Below the pieces are notes generated by a model. That model had not been told where the DNA came from, did no database searches, and was given only the letters and a program-made list of their open reading frames with translations. A program made the position numbers and the translations under genes. Positions 17,666 through 28,997 of a DNA stretch of 52,562 nt are shown in pieces. The stretch comes from Fulvimarina sp. (GTDB lineage: Bacteria; Pseudomonadota; Alphaproteobacteria; Rhizobiales; Rhizobiaceae): contig PACL01000052.1 of assembly GCA_002700095.1 (NCBI GenBank), positions 1 to 52,562 on the forward strand. The letters run 5' to 3'. Each line of letters starts with the position of its first letter. The stretch's first letter is position 1.

Positions 17666-18775
17666 ATGAAATCCGGCGTCGTCGTCTCTGCTGTCCTGCA
17701 CACCGCGGTCCTCACCTGGGGCCTGTGGGCCTTGGGCGCGCCTGAACCTCTGCAGGTGGCGGCCGTCGATTCGCTCCCGGTCGAACTGGTGCCGGTGGAG
17801 GAATATTCGCAGTCGCTGATCGGCAAGAAGGACGCCCCGGTCACCGAGACGCCAGCGCCCGAGCCGACCAGCCGGCCCGAGAACGCGGAGCCGGCGCAGA
17901 ACGTCGGCGACAACTCCGTCGACCTGGAGACGCCTCCGACCCCGATCGAGCGGGAACGGGCGAGCGAGCAGACCGCAGCGCCCGCCGCTTCGGAACCGCC
18001 GCCGTCGCCCGAGCCGTCGCCCGAGCCCGAGCCGGTTCCCGAGGCCGTTCCGACGCCGCGGCCCGAGCCCGCGCCGCAGCCGCAGGAAACCGCGCAGCCG
18101 GCAGAGCCCGCACCGGCCGAGCCCGCGCCGCAGGAGGCCGATCCGATCGAGGAGGCCATCGCGACGGCGGAGCCGGAGCCGCAGCCCGATCCCGAACCCG
18201 CCGAGACGCCTAAGCCGCCCGAGCCGCAAGTCGCCTCTCTGCCGGATGCCGGACCCGTTCCCCAGGCTCGGCCCGCGGCGCCGCGCCCGCAGCCGAGCGA
18301 GGCGAAAAAGCCGGAGAAGCCGGTCGACAAGCCGCGCCAGCAGGCCTCGCAGGACAGCGACTTCGATCCCGACAAGATCGCGGCCCTTCTCAACAAGGAG
18401 AAGTCGGCGGGCGGCGGGGCGCGGCGTTCGCAGCAGCAGGCCTCGCTCGGCGGCGACAGGAAGACCGGTGCCAAGCTATCCCAGAGCGAGCTCGACGCGT
18501 TGCGCGGGCAGGTCAGCCAGTGCTGGTCGCCGCCGGCAGGCGTTTCCGAGGCGGGCTCGCTGCGGGTGACGATCCGCATGCGCCTCGATCCGTCCGGCGG
18601 CCTTGAAGGGCGGCCGGAGATCGTCGACGGCGGCAGCGGCTCGGCCATCGAGCGGGCCGCGGCCGAGGCGGCGCTGCGGGCGGTGATGCGCTGTGCGCCC
18701 TACACGCTGCCGGCGGAGAAATACGACACGTGGTCGGAAGTTTTGTTGAACTTCGATCCCAGCCAGATGCTCTGA
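17666..18775 (+). CDS. tolA: Tol-Pal energy-transducing protein TolA
   Basis: Periplasm-spanning link between TolQR and Pal/TolB. The 369 aa comprise an N-terminal membrane anchor (SAVLHTAVLTWGLWALGA, with the conserved S/H), a ~230-residue Pro/Glu-rich stretch (PEP-type repeats, many 'PEPxPxP'), and a TonB-like C-terminal domain of ~100 residues (SELDALRGQVSQCWSPPAG ... AVMRCAPYTLPAEKYDTW). The middle region is PE-rich in place of the Lys/Ala-rich helix of enteric TolA, as often seen in alphaproteobacteria. Two Cys in the C-terminal domain probably form a disulfide. Confidence 0.88.
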   Translation: MKSGVVVSAVLHTAVLTWGLWALGAPEPLQVAAVDSLPVELVPVEEYSQSLIGKKDAPVTETPAPEPTSRPENAEPAQNVGDNSVDLETPPTPIERERASEQTAAPAASEPPPSPEPSPEPEPVPEAVPTPRPEPAPQPQETAQPAEPAPAEPAPQEADPIEEAIATAEPEPQPDPEPAETPKPPEPQVASLPDAGPVPQARPAAPRPQPSEAKKPEKPVDKPRQQASQDSDFDPDKIAALLNKEKSAGGGARRSQQQASLGGDRKTGAKLSQSELDALRGQVSQCWSPPAGVSEAGSLRVTIRMRLDPSGGLEGRPEIVDGGSGSAIERAAAEAALRAVMRCAPYTLPAEKYDTWSEVLLNFDPSQML

Positions 18776-19001
18776 TCCGGGCCGGCACGAGACATCGCCA
18801 TCAAATTTCCCGAAAGAAACCTACTAAGGGCGACGGGGAATGGACAGGCCGGCTCGTGAGCCGGACCCGGGGGACCGGTTCGGATGCGAGGGCCGGCGGG
18901 AAGAACGGCTCGCCGGATCGCGCGGCAGGCTTGTCCGACATCGAACATCAAGGCCGCCGGACAGGCGGCGACGCGGCCGCTCAAGAGGGGAAGTTCCGCC
19001 C

Positions 19002-20312
19002 ATGCATATGAATCTCAGGCGCCTCTGCGCGGCCGTTCTGGTGTTCGCCGGCGTCTTCGCCGCGGCGACGCCGGCCTCGGCCGTCGTCGAGCTCGACATC
19101 ACCCAGGGCAACGTCCAGCCGCTGCCCATCGCCATCACCGACTTCCAGTCGCAGGACGGCCTCGGCAAGAAGATCTCCGACGTGGTGTCGGCCGATCTGA
19201 AGCGCTCCGGCCTGTTCGCGCCGATCAGCCCGGCGGCCTTCATCCAGAAGGGCCTCGGCCCGGACGTCAGCCCGAATTTCCAGGACTGGACGGTGATCAA
19301 CGCCCAGGCCCTCGTCGTCGGCCGGGTCTCGCCGGAAGCGGATGGCCGCCTGCGCGTCGAGTTCCGCCTGTGGGACACCGTCGCCGGCCAGCAGCTCGAC
19401 GGCCAGCAGTTCTACACCAACCCCGACAACTGGCGGCGCGTCGGCCATATCATCGCCGATGCGATCTACGAGCGCGTCACCGGCGAGAAGGGCTACTTCG
19501 ACAGCCGCGTCGTCTTCGTCGCCGAGAGCGGCGACAAGGTGAACCGGGTCAAGCGCCTTGCGATCATGGATCAGGACGGCGCGAATGTGCGCTACCTGAC
19601 CGACGGCAGCGATCTCGTCCTGACGCCGCGCTTCTCGCCGAACCGCCAGGAGGTGACCTACATGTCCTTCGGCAACGGCGAGCCGCGGGTCTATCTCCTG
19701 CAGCTCGAGACCGGCCAGCGTGAGATCGTCGGCAACTTCCCCGGCATGACCTTCTCGCCGCGCTTCTCGCCGGACGGGCAGAAGGTCATCATGAGCCTGC
19801 AGCAGAACGGCAACGCCAACATCTACGCGATGGACCTGCGCTCGCGGGCGACGACGCGGCTGACCTCCACCAATGCCATCGACACCTCGCCGTCCTTCTC
19901 GCCGGACGGGACGCGCATCGTCTTCGAGTCCGATCGCGGCGGGCGCCAGCAGCTCTATACGATGGGAGCCGACGGCTCGAACCAGCAGCGCATCTCCTTC
20001 GGCGACGGCACCTATTCGACGCCGGTCTGGTCGCCCCGCGGCGATCTCATCGCCTTCACCAAGCAGACCGGCGGCCAGTTCCAGATCGGCGTGATGCGGC
20101 CGGACGGTTCGGGCGAGCGGATTCTGACCTCGGGCTTCCACAACGAGGGCCCGACCTGGGCCCCGAACGGCAGGGTGCTGATGTATTTCGGCGACCAGAA
20201 GGGCTCCGGCGGTCCGCAGCTCCGCTCGATCGACCTCACCGGCTACAACGAGCAGGTCGTTCCGACGCCCGGCTACGCTTCCGATCCGGCCTGGTCGCCG
20301 CTGCTCGACTGA
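19002..20312 (+). CDS. tolB: Tol-Pal translocation protein TolB
   Basis: A periplasmic six-bladed propeller that binds Pal. The 436 aa have a Sec signal ([23 protein letters not shown]), the N-terminal TolB domain ([20 protein letters not shown]) and repeated propeller motifs ([52 protein letters not shown]). ATG 19002 was chosen for its AGAGGGGAAG site. It is preceded by a 226-bp gap after tolA. Confidence 0.95.
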   Translation: MHMNLRRLCAAVLVFAGVFAAATPASAVVELDITQGNVQPLPIAITDFQSQDGLGKKISDVVSADLKRSGLFAPISPAAFIQKGLGPDVSPNFQDWTVINAQALVVGRVSPEADGRLRVEFRLWDTVAGQQLDGQQFYTNPDNWRRVGHIIADAIYERVTGEKGYFDSRVVFVAESGDKVNRVKRLAIMDQDGANVRYLTDGSDLVLTPRFSPNRQEVTYMSFGNGEPRVYLLQLETGQREIVGNFPGMTFSPRFSPDGQKVIMSLQQNGNANIYAMDLRSRATTRLTSTNAIDTSPSFSPDGTRIVFESDRGGRQQLYTMGADGSNQQRISFGDGTYSTPVWSPRGDLIAFTKQTGGQFQIGVMRPDGSGERILTSGFHNEGPTWAPNGRVLMYFGDQKGSGGPQLRSIDLTGYNEQVVPTPGYASDPAWSPLLD

Positions 20313-20639
20313 GGCGTGACCCCGCTCGCGGGCGGGAGGCGGTGGCATACGGGCTGCCGCGGGGCCCGACGCGGCCGTCGCGTGATCGAGGCGATCCCGC
20401 CGCTTGTGACTTTCATGCCCTCAGCCCGGCGCAAGGCTGGGGGCATAAGTCTTTCGGATGTTGCAGGAACGCCTCAGCCTTCCTGGAAACCGCCGCTTGT
20501 CGGCCGAAAATCCCAGCGTCCGCCGAATCTGCCAAACCGTCGCCGCGGCAGTGCGGGACAGTTCGTTTTTACCGGTCGTTAAGCTTGGACATGGTAGTCC
20601 GTCGGTAACGAGAATACCTTTAATTTTAAGGAGTTCGCC
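20313..20639. other. 327-bp region between tolB and pal
   Basis: No gene is seen. The 3' part (20570-20630) is AT-rich and precedes a strong AAGGAG ribosome site at 20628-20633, so pal probably has its own promoter here. TTGGAC near 20584 could be a -35, without a convincing -10. Confidence 0.45.
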
Positions 20640-21170
20640 ATGCCGAGCATGGTCTCTCACCGCAAGGGCCACATCGCCATCGCGCTTCTGGCGGGCCTCC
20701 TCGTCGCCGGTTGTGCGAGCAAGAAGGATGGGCTGCCCGACAGTGCCGCAGGTCTCGGCCTCGGCGGCGCAAACGGCATCGGCGGTGCCGGCAACGTCAC
20801 GCCGGGCTCGCCCCAGGACTTCACGGTCAATGTCGGCGACCGGATCTTCTTCACGACGGATTCATCCGACATCAATGCTCAGGCGCAGCAGACGCTGCAG
20901 CGCCAGGCGCAGTGGCTGAACCAGAACGGCCAGTATGCGATCACCATCGAGGGCCATGCCGACGAGCGCGGCACCCGCGAGTACAACCTCGCCCTCGGCG
21001 CACGTCGCGCCTCGGCGACCCGCGACTACCTCTCCTCGCTCGGCGTCTCGTCGAACCGCATGCGCACCATCTCCTACGGCAAGGAGCGGCCGGTCGCCGT
21101 CTGCGACGACATCTCCTGCTGGTCGCAGAACCGCCGCGCCGTCACCGTCCTCGGCGGCCCGTCGAGCTGA
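20640..21170 (+). CDS. pal: Peptidoglycan-associated lipoprotein Pal
   Basis: An outer-membrane lipoprotein that anchors the envelope to peptidoglycan and binds TolA/TolB. The 176 aa have a lipoprotein signal with lipobox LVAGC (lipidated C25), a Gly-rich linker, and an OmpA-like domain with peptidoglycan-binding residues in YAITIEGHADERGTREYNLALGARRA and a conserved C-terminal NRRAVTV. A strong AAGGAG site lies 6 nt before the ATG. Confidence 0.95.
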   Translation: MPSMVSHRKGHIAIALLAGLLVAGCASKKDGLPDSAAGLGLGGANGIGGAGNVTPGSPQDFTVNVGDRIFFTTDSSDINAQAQQTLQRQAQWLNQNGQYAITIEGHADERGTREYNLALGARRASATRDYLSSLGVSSNRMRTISYGKERPVAVCDDISCWSQNRRAVTVLGGPSS

Positions 21171-21495
21171 CGCCTCGCGCGGCGTCCGGTCGTCTCGGCG
21201 GGGTGAGCGTTCCGCCGGGCAGACCCGTCGCCGCGGCGATGCCTGAGCAGGACCGCGACCGGCGGTTCGAGATTGCGCCCGAGGTGCCGCCCATCGTCCC
21301 GCCCGGTCCTGCCGGGCGGGATTCCTTCCGGACGATAAGCGAACCGTCAAAATTTGGCCGAACTCGCTCGCTCCAAGCTTGCCTTGCGATATCCAGCCGC
21401 ATCAGACTGTCCTTCCCGCCTGGCGAACGCCTCGGGAAGCGGCAGGCGTTCGCGATGGTGACGACACGCTTCGATGGAGCGGGCGAGGGGAACGA
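21171..21495. other. 325-bp region between pal and cpoB
   Basis: No gene is seen. A perfect 9-bp hairpin, CCCGCCCGG/CCGGGCGGG (21298-21306 with 21312-21320, 5-nt loop), lies in the middle. It has no proper U-run, so it is a weak terminator at best. An AT-richer stretch (21335-21385) could contain the cpoB promoter. Confidence 0.45.
21298..21320 (+). terminator. GC-rich hairpin after pal
   Basis: A perfect 9-bp stem with the 5-nt loop TCCTG, 128 bp past the pal stop. It is followed by ATTCCTTCC and not by a true T-run, so termination is uncertain. Confidence 0.35.
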
Positions 21496-22491
21496 ATGGT
21501 GACGACAGTGAAGATGCTCCGCCGCGGCCTTGCAGCCGCCGGAATGCTTGCGATGGCGATGCCGCCCGCGGCTTCCGCCTTCGAGTTGCCCGGCATTTTC
21601 GGCAGCTCCGAGACGAGACCCGCCTTGGCTGCGCCCGGGGACGGAATTCCTGCCGATGTGGCGCAGGATGCGGCGCGGGAGCGTGACCAGCGGCCGGTCC
21701 TGATGGCGCAGTCCGGCGACGTCGTCGTGCGGATCAACCAGCTCGAGGAAGAGGTCCGGCGCCTCAACGGCCGCGTCGAGGAACTGAGCTTCCAGCTTCT
21801 CCAGGCGCAGGAGGACATGCGCAAGTACCGCGAGGATTCCGAGTTCCGCTTCCAGCAGATCGAGGGCGGCGGTGGGACAGCTCCCTCTTCGTCGAACTCC
21901 GGCGAGCGCCGCGGTGACGCAGCGCCCTCCGGCACCTCGGGGTCTTCGGCCAGCGCATCGGGCAGCGGCAGCGGCGACGACACGATCGGCAATCTCCTCA
22001 CCGACGGGCTCGACACCTCTTCGCTCGGTGGCTCCGCGCCGGCGGACGCCGGAGCGAGCTCCGGCGGATCAGCCTCCGACTCATCGACGGTCGCGAGCAT
22101 CAAGGCGGAGGGTCCGCGGGACATGTACAACCTCGCCTACAACTATCTCCTCGCCGGCGACTACCAGAAGGCCGAGCAGTCGTTTCGCCAGTATTCGCAG
22201 ACCTATCCGAGCGCGAAGGACGCGCCGGATGCCGAATACTGGCTCGGCGAAAGCCTCTACCAGCAGAAGAAGTTCGCCGATGCGGCGGAGGTCTTCCTCG
22301 ACGCCCAGAAGTCGCATCCCAAGAGCGGCAAGGCACCGGACATGATGCTGAAGCTCGGCATGTCGCTCGCCAAGCTGAACAACCGCGATACGGCCTGCGT
22401 GACCTACAAGGAAGTCGCCCGCCGCTATCCGCAGATGAGCGACAACGTCCGGCGCAAGCTCAAGGACGAGGAGAAGGCGGCGAGCTGCTGA
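21496..22491 (+). CDS. cpoB: Cell division coordinator CpoB (YbgF), TPR protein
   Basis: A periplasmic protein that couples Tol-Pal with septal peptidoglycan synthesis. The 331 aa show a signal peptide (MLAMAMPPAASAFE), a coiled-coil trimerisation segment (VVVRINQLEEEVRRLNGRVE, ~80-125), a Gly/Ser-rich low-complexity linker, and a C-terminal TPR domain (MYNLAYNYLLAGDYQKAEQS, DAEYWLGESLYQQKKFADA). ATG 21496 follows a GAGGGG site. Confidence 0.92.
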   Translation: MVTTVKMLRRGLAAAGMLAMAMPPAASAFELPGIFGSSETRPALAAPGDGIPADVAQDAARERDQRPVLMAQSGDVVVRINQLEEEVRRLNGRVEELSFQLLQAQEDMRKYREDSEFRFQQIEGGGGTAPSSSNSGERRGDAAPSGTSGSSASASGSGSGDDTIGNLLTDGLDTSSLGGSAPADAGASSGGSASDSSTVASIKAEGPRDMYNLAYNYLLAGDYQKAEQSFRQYSQTYPSAKDAPDAEYWLGESLYQQKKFADAAEVFLDAQKSHPKSGKAPDMMLKLGMSLAKLNNRDTACVTYKEVARRYPQMSDNVRRKLKDEEKAASC

Positions 22492-22565
22492 TCGCCCCGA
22501 CGCCCGGATCCGGGACGGATCCCGGCAAAGACCGCGCCGCAGGAGGCTCGCCCGCATTCGACCCC

Positions 22566-23909
22566 GTGCTCCTCGACGCCTTCGGCGCCGCGATCGGCGA
22601 GGCCGCCCGGCGGCTCGACCAACCCGGTGGCATCCTGCTTGCCGTCTCCGGCGGCCCCGACTCCCTGGCGCTGCTTCTGGCCGCCGTCGCCTGGCGACGG
22701 ACCGCCGGCTCTTCCCATTTGCCCATCCACGTCGCCACCGTCGATCATCGGCTAAGGCGGGAATCCGCCGCAGAGGCGCGGTTCGTCGCGGCGCTTTCGG
22801 CGCAGCACGGCCTTTCCCACGCGACGCTGCCCTGGGGCGAGCCGGACGTCCGAGGCAATCTGTCGGCTCGTGCCCGCGAGGCTCGCTACGGGATGCTGCT
22901 CTCCCATGCGAGACGGCACGATCTCGGCCTCGTTCTCGCCGCCCATCACTGTGACGACGACGTTGAGACCCATCTCATGCGCCGGAGCAGCGGCGCCGAC
23001 CTGCTGACCGCTGCGGGCATGCGGCGGCTGCGCTGGCTTGGTCCCGACGTGCTTCTCGGACGCCCCTTCCTCGACCTTTCCCGCGACCGGCTCGCCGTGG
23101 CCGTCGCGGCCGAGGGCATCACGGCGGTCGATGACCCTTCCAACCGCGACCAGCGCTATCATCGCGCCCGCATTCGCCTCGCGCTGGCGGCCGAGCCGCG
23201 GCAGTACAGCCAAGCACAGCGCGATCTGGCCCGCTGCAAGGCGGCGAGGGACAGGGGCGAGCAGGCGCTCGCCGATGCGCTCGCGCAGCTCGAAGCGACG
23301 GAGCGCCTGCATTTTGCGGAAGACGGAGCGATCGTCGTCGAGCGCTCGGTGTTCGCCGAGATGTCCGGACGCTGCGCGGCCCATCTCGTGTCCCGCGCCG
23401 TCGTGGCGGCGGGGGCAGGCACGGCGCCGCCCTCCGGCAATGCCGTGCGCGAGGTTCTGGGCCGGCTGCAACCCGGCGGAGCGGAGCAGGGCGTACGCTC
23501 CCTCGGCGGCGCGCTCCTCGCGATCACATCGACGCAAGCCGTCTTCATGCGCGAATACGGGCGCTCCGGCATCGCGGCCGTATCCCTGGCGGAAACAACG
23601 CGCATGCGGGGGGAACCGGGCATGGGATGGCCCGCCGTCTTCGACCGCCGCTTCGTCCTCGATGTCGGTCCGTGGCGGGAAATCGCGGGGACGAGGCTCG
23701 TGCCGCTCGGCTCGCTGGGGCTCGGCGGGCACCGGAGCCGATGCCTGCCGGTGCTGCTCGACGCGGCCGGTCGCCCGCATGCCGCAATGGGCGCCGCCGC
23801 GATGCGGCTCGGACGCGACGTCGCAGCCCTCGATTTCAAGCTTCTCACGCCCCATCTTCTGAAACGCGACCTGCCGCCGCCGACATGCCTAATCTCTCCA
23901 CAACCATGA
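22566..23909 (+). CDS. tilS: tRNA(Ile)-lysidine synthase TilS
   Basis: Converts C34 of tRNA-Ile(CAU) to lysidine, using ATP and lysine. The 447 aa carry the PP-loop SGGPDS at residues 28-33, [13 protein letters not shown], the [14 protein letters not shown] segment and a C-terminal domain. The start is GTG 22566 (next residues [13 protein letters not shown]); it is the first start in frame near the family N-terminus, though an upstream alternative cannot be excluded. It sits between cpoB and ftsH, the normal order in rhizobia. Confidence 0.92.
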   Translation: MLLDAFGAAIGEAARRLDQPGGILLAVSGGPDSLALLLAAVAWRRTAGSSHLPIHVATVDHRLRRESAAEARFVAALSAQHGLSHATLPWGEPDVRGNLSARAREARYGMLLSHARRHDLGLVLAAHHCDDDVETHLMRRSSGADLLTAAGMRRLRWLGPDVLLGRPFLDLSRDRLAVAVAAEGITAVDDPSNRDQRYHRARIRLALAAEPRQYSQAQRDLARCKAARDRGEQALADALAQLEATERLHFAEDGAIVVERSVFAEMSGRCAAHLVSRAVVAAGAGTAPPSGNAVREVLGRLQPGGAEQGVRSLGGALLAITSTQAVFMREYGRSGIAAVSLAETTRMRGEPGMGWPAVFDRRFVLDVGPWREIAGTRLVPLGSLGLGGHRSRCLPVLLDAAGRPHAAMGAAAMRLGRDVAALDFKLLTPHLLKRDLPPPTCLISPQP

Positions 23910-24027
23910 TCAAAGGCTCGCCCCGCTTTTTGCCGCAAATTCCCGTCAGTGTGTTGGCATCGGGCGCAGCAACACTTATCTTCACGGGGTTCGCGACGCG
24001 GGCCCGTCCGCCGACTCAGGAAGAGTG

Positions 24028-25947
<1,920 letters not shown>

Positions 25948-25973
25948 GCCCCACAGGCTTCCAGAACCATCGA

Positions 25974-26004
25974 AAAAGGCGGCCCGAGGGTCGCCTTTTC
26001 TTTG
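25974..26004 (+). terminator. Terminator downstream of ftsH
   Basis: AAAAGGCGG (25974-25982) pairs with TCGCCTTTT (25991-25999), giving a 9-bp stem with one G-U and an 8-nt loop. It is followed by C and TTT. The A-run and T-run inside the stem make it potentially bidirectional. Confidence 0.65.
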
Positions 26005-26198
26005 CCGGGGGCTTAACCCTGCCAGCAGCAATCCCCGGAATCAGCGTTGATCCGATCGTCCCATGGGGGCATGGAAGGATCGGCAGGCACACGCCCAGAG
26101 CGCGCAGCGGGGATGGTTCGCTTCGGGCAGAGGCCCGGACATGGGCTTGGTCCGGCCGGACGCCCGGCCGGCGCATCGATCGAACGAGTGAGGAACTG

Positions 26199-27545
26199 AT
26201 GGCCAAGAGCTACTTCGGGACCGACGGCATCCGCGGCACCGCCAATCGCCATCCGATGACCGCCGAGGTCGCGATGAAGGTCGGCATGGCGGCCGGCATC
26301 GTCTTCCGGCGCGGCAATCACCGCCATCGGGTGGTCATCGGCAAGGACACGAGGCGCTCGAGCTACATGATCGAGAACGCCATGGTCGCCGGCTTCACCG
26401 CCGCCGGCGTCGACGTGTTCCTGCTCGGACCGATGCCGACGCCCGCCGTCGCCATGCTCACCCGCTCCCTGCGGGCCGACATCGGCGTGATGATCTCGGC
26501 CTCGCACAACCCGTTCGAGGACAACGGCATCAAGTTGTTCGGCCCGGATGGCTACAAGCTTTCCGACGACATCGAGGCGGCGATCGCCTCGCTGATCGAC
26601 GAGGACCTCGCCTCGCGGATGCCCACGGGCGCCGAGATCGGCCGGGCCAAGCGCGTCGACGGCGACATCTACCGCTACATCGAATTCGCCAAGCGCACCC
26701 TGCCGCGGGAGCTCTCGCTCGACGGCATGCGGATCGCCATCGACTGCGCCAACGGCGCCGGCTACCGCGTCGCGCCGGAGGTCCTGTGGGAGCTCGGCGC
26801 GGAGATCGTCAAGATCGGCGTCGAGCCGGACGGCGTCAACATCAACCGCGATTGCGGCTCGACCGCACCCGGCGCCCTGATCGCCAAGGTGCGGGAGGTG
26901 CGGGCCGACATCGGCATTGCCCTCGACGGCGACGCCGACCGGGTGCTGATCGTCGACGAGCGGGGCGACATCGTCGATGGCGACCAGCTGATGGCCGTGA
27001 TTGCCGAGAGCTGGGCCGACGACGGCCGCCTCGCCGCCGGCGGTATCGTCGCGACGATCATGTCCAATCTCGGCCTCGAGCGCTTTCTCGAGGCCAAGCA
27101 GCTGCAGCTCGCCAGGACCAAGGTCGGCGACCGCTACGTCGTCGAGCACATGCGCCAGCACGGCTACAATGTCGGCGGCGAGCAGTCGGGCCACATCATC
27201 CTGTCGGATTTCGCCACGACCGGTGACGGGCTCGTCTCCGCCCTGCAGATCCTTGCCGTGGTTCGGCGCAAGGGCGGCCCGGTGTCCGAGATCTGCCGGC
27301 GCTTCGAGCCGGTGCCCCAGGTGTTGAAGAACGTGCGGTTCCGCAACGGGGAGCCGCTGCAGCAGGATCTCGTGCAGGATGCCATCGCCAAGGGCCGTGA
27401 CCGGCTCGGCAACGCCGGACGGCTGGTGATCCGGCCCTCTGGAACCGAACCGCTGATCCGGGTGATGGCGGAAGGCGACGATGCCGGGCTCGTCAATGCC
27501 GTGGTGGACGACATCGTGGGCGCGCTGCACCGGGCGGCTGGCTGA
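26199..27545 (+). CDS. glmM: Phosphoglucosamine mutase GlmM
   Basis: Interconverts GlcN-6-P and GlcN-1-P for UDP-GlcNAc, feeding peptidoglycan and lipid A. The 448 aa show FGTDGIRG at the N-terminus, the phosphoserine loop [11 protein letters not shown] (S102), the metal loop DGDADR (D243/D245/D247), GGEQSGH for sugar recognition, and the C-terminal phosphate site [12 protein letters not shown]. The neighbouring ftsH-glmM order is conserved in Hyphomicrobiales. Confidence 0.96.
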   Translation: MAKSYFGTDGIRGTANRHPMTAEVAMKVGMAAGIVFRRGNHRHRVVIGKDTRRSSYMIENAMVAGFTAAGVDVFLLGPMPTPAVAMLTRSLRADIGVMISASHNPFEDNGIKLFGPDGYKLSDDIEAAIASLIDEDLASRMPTGAEIGRAKRVDGDIYRYIEFAKRTLPRELSLDGMRIAIDCANGAGYRVAPEVLWELGAEIVKIGVEPDGVNINRDCGSTAPGALIAKVREVRADIGIALDGDADRVLIVDERGDIVDGDQLMAVIAESWADDGRLAAGGIVATIMSNLGLERFLEAKQLQLARTKVGDRYVVEHMRQHGYNVGGEQSGHIILSDFATTGDGLVSALQILAVVRRKGGPVSEICRRFEPVPQVLKNVRFRNGEPLQQDLVQDAIAKGRDRLGNAGRLVIRPSGTEPLIRVMAEGDDAGLVNAVVDDIVGALHRAAG

Positions 27546-27675
27546 CCGCGGGCCGCCGCGGCTCGCGCCTCGTGTGGGGGAGGGCTCGCGCTGTCGCACC
27601 CCGACGCGAAACCCTGATTGGACGATCTTGGCCGCACGGCTGCGCCGCAACGGAATCTCGGCGCATGCCCAAGCA

Positions 27676-27703
27676 TTTATAGTAAGCAGATCGTCACTAT
27701 AAA
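27676..27703. promoter_or_regulatory. Inverted repeat in the promoter region of the outer-membrane protein gene
   Basis: TTTATAGT (27676-27683) and ACTATAAA (27696-27703) form a perfect 8-bp dyad with a 12-nt spacer. It lies ~90 bp before the ATG of the porin-like gene, in the only markedly AT-rich stretch nearby. It could be an operator for a dimeric regulator or could overlap a -10 element; no regulator can be named. Confidence 0.45.
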
Positions 27704-27792
27704 CGATCCGTTAACCATCTCCGTTTACCGTCTTCGTCGAGGTCACCAACGCGGTGACGCCCTTCGCACCGACCTCAACGGAGACGACAACC

Positions 27793-28737
27793 ATGAAGAA
27801 GCTGCTTTTGACGACCGTCGCCGTGCTCGGTGCATGGTCGCCCCTCGCGCCGACAGCCAACGCCGCCGACATCATCGAAGAGCCGGTCTATGTGACGCCG
27901 CCGGCCCCGACACCGGTCGTCCAGACGTCCGGCTGGTACCTGCGCGGCGACATCGGCTATAACTTCAAGTCGAAGAGCGACGGCCACTGGGACTTCTACA
28001 ACATCATCTATCCGGGCGTGGACGATTCCCACCGCTACGATGAGCTGAACCTCAAGAATTCCGCCAATTTCGGCGCCGGCGTCGGCTACCGGGTCAACGA
28101 CTATTTCCGCCTCGACGCGACGGCGGACTATTTCCGTGCCGACGCCGAAGGTCGGACCGCATGCCCCTACCAGATCAAGAACGATGCCAACCACGGTCTC
28201 GGCGGCGATCCGGACGCGGAATGCAACTATGACGACACGTCCAAGGCGTCGATCTGGACGATCATGGCCAACGCCTATGTCGACGTCGGCACCTATGGCC
28301 GCATCACGCCTTACATCGGCGCCGGCATCGGCGCGGCGCATGTCAGCTATTCCGACTCCAGCACCACCGAAAACTGCCCCGAATGCGTGGCGACGTGGGT
28401 GCCGTACGAAGGCACCCACCCGGGCCTGTCGTCCTGGCGTTTCGCCTCCTCGCTCATGGCCGGCGCCAGCGTCGACATCACCGAGCAGCTGAAGTTCGAC
28501 GCCGGCTACAAGTACACCCGCATTTCCGGCGGCAAGGCGTTCGGCTTCGACAGCGAGGACACCGCTTACGGCGCCAGCGGCACCCAGATGGAAGACAACG
28601 GCTTCAACATCCACACCGTCCGCGCCGGCCTGCGCTACGAGTTCGGCGGTTCGAGCTTCGGCAAGGGCAAGGAGCCGGCGCCGCTCTACACCGCGCAGGA
28701 CACGGTCTATGCCGAGCCGGCTCCGATCTACAAATAA
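27793..28737 (+). CDS. Outer-membrane beta-barrel protein (Omp25/Omp31-like porin family)
   Basis: A 314-aa outer-membrane protein with a Sec signal (MKKLLLTTVAVLGAWSPLAPTANAADI). The typical rhizobial start of the mature protein, a Pro-rich stretch before the first strand, is followed by alternating strands (GWYLRGDIGYNFKSK, FGAGVGYRVNDYFRLDATAD, ITPYIGAGIGAAHVSYSD, LRYEFGG). Four Cys in the loops (TACPY, AECNY, ENCPEC) may form disulfides. A C-terminal tail after the barrel (YTAQDTVYAEPAPIYK) is unusual for a protein that should end in a beta-signal; LRYEF is the likely last strand. An AT-rich promoter region with an inverted repeat precedes it. Confidence 0.82.
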   Translation: MKKLLLTTVAVLGAWSPLAPTANAADIIEEPVYVTPPAPTPVVQTSGWYLRGDIGYNFKSKSDGHWDFYNIIYPGVDDSHRYDELNLKNSANFGAGVGYRVNDYFRLDATADYFRADAEGRTACPYQIKNDANHGLGGDPDAECNYDDTSKASIWTIMANAYVDVGTYGRITPYIGAGIGAAHVSYSDSSTTENCPECVATWVPYEGTHPGLSSWRFASSLMAGASVDITEQLKFDAGYKYTRISGGKAFGFDSEDTAYGASGTQMEDNGFNIHTVRAGLRYEFGGSSFGKGKEPAPLYTAQDTVYAEPAPIYK

Positions 28738-28997
28738 GTAAGCAAGGTCGGCCGGCGGCACAGCCGCCGTCCGCACCGACTTCCGGCAGCCCTCGAGAAG
28801 CTGCCGGGACGGATCCCATCGCCCGCCCGGCCGACGCCGCGGCGGGCGATCGCGTTTGGTCGGAGCAGCGAGGCATCCGGACCGCTCGGGCGGAAATGGA
28901 CCCGGTCGCGTGTCGTCGCGGCAGGGGATGTCGCTGGCCTCGACCGCGACCTCGGCGCCGATGCGAACGATGTGCATAACGCCTCGTGGGCCCAGCC

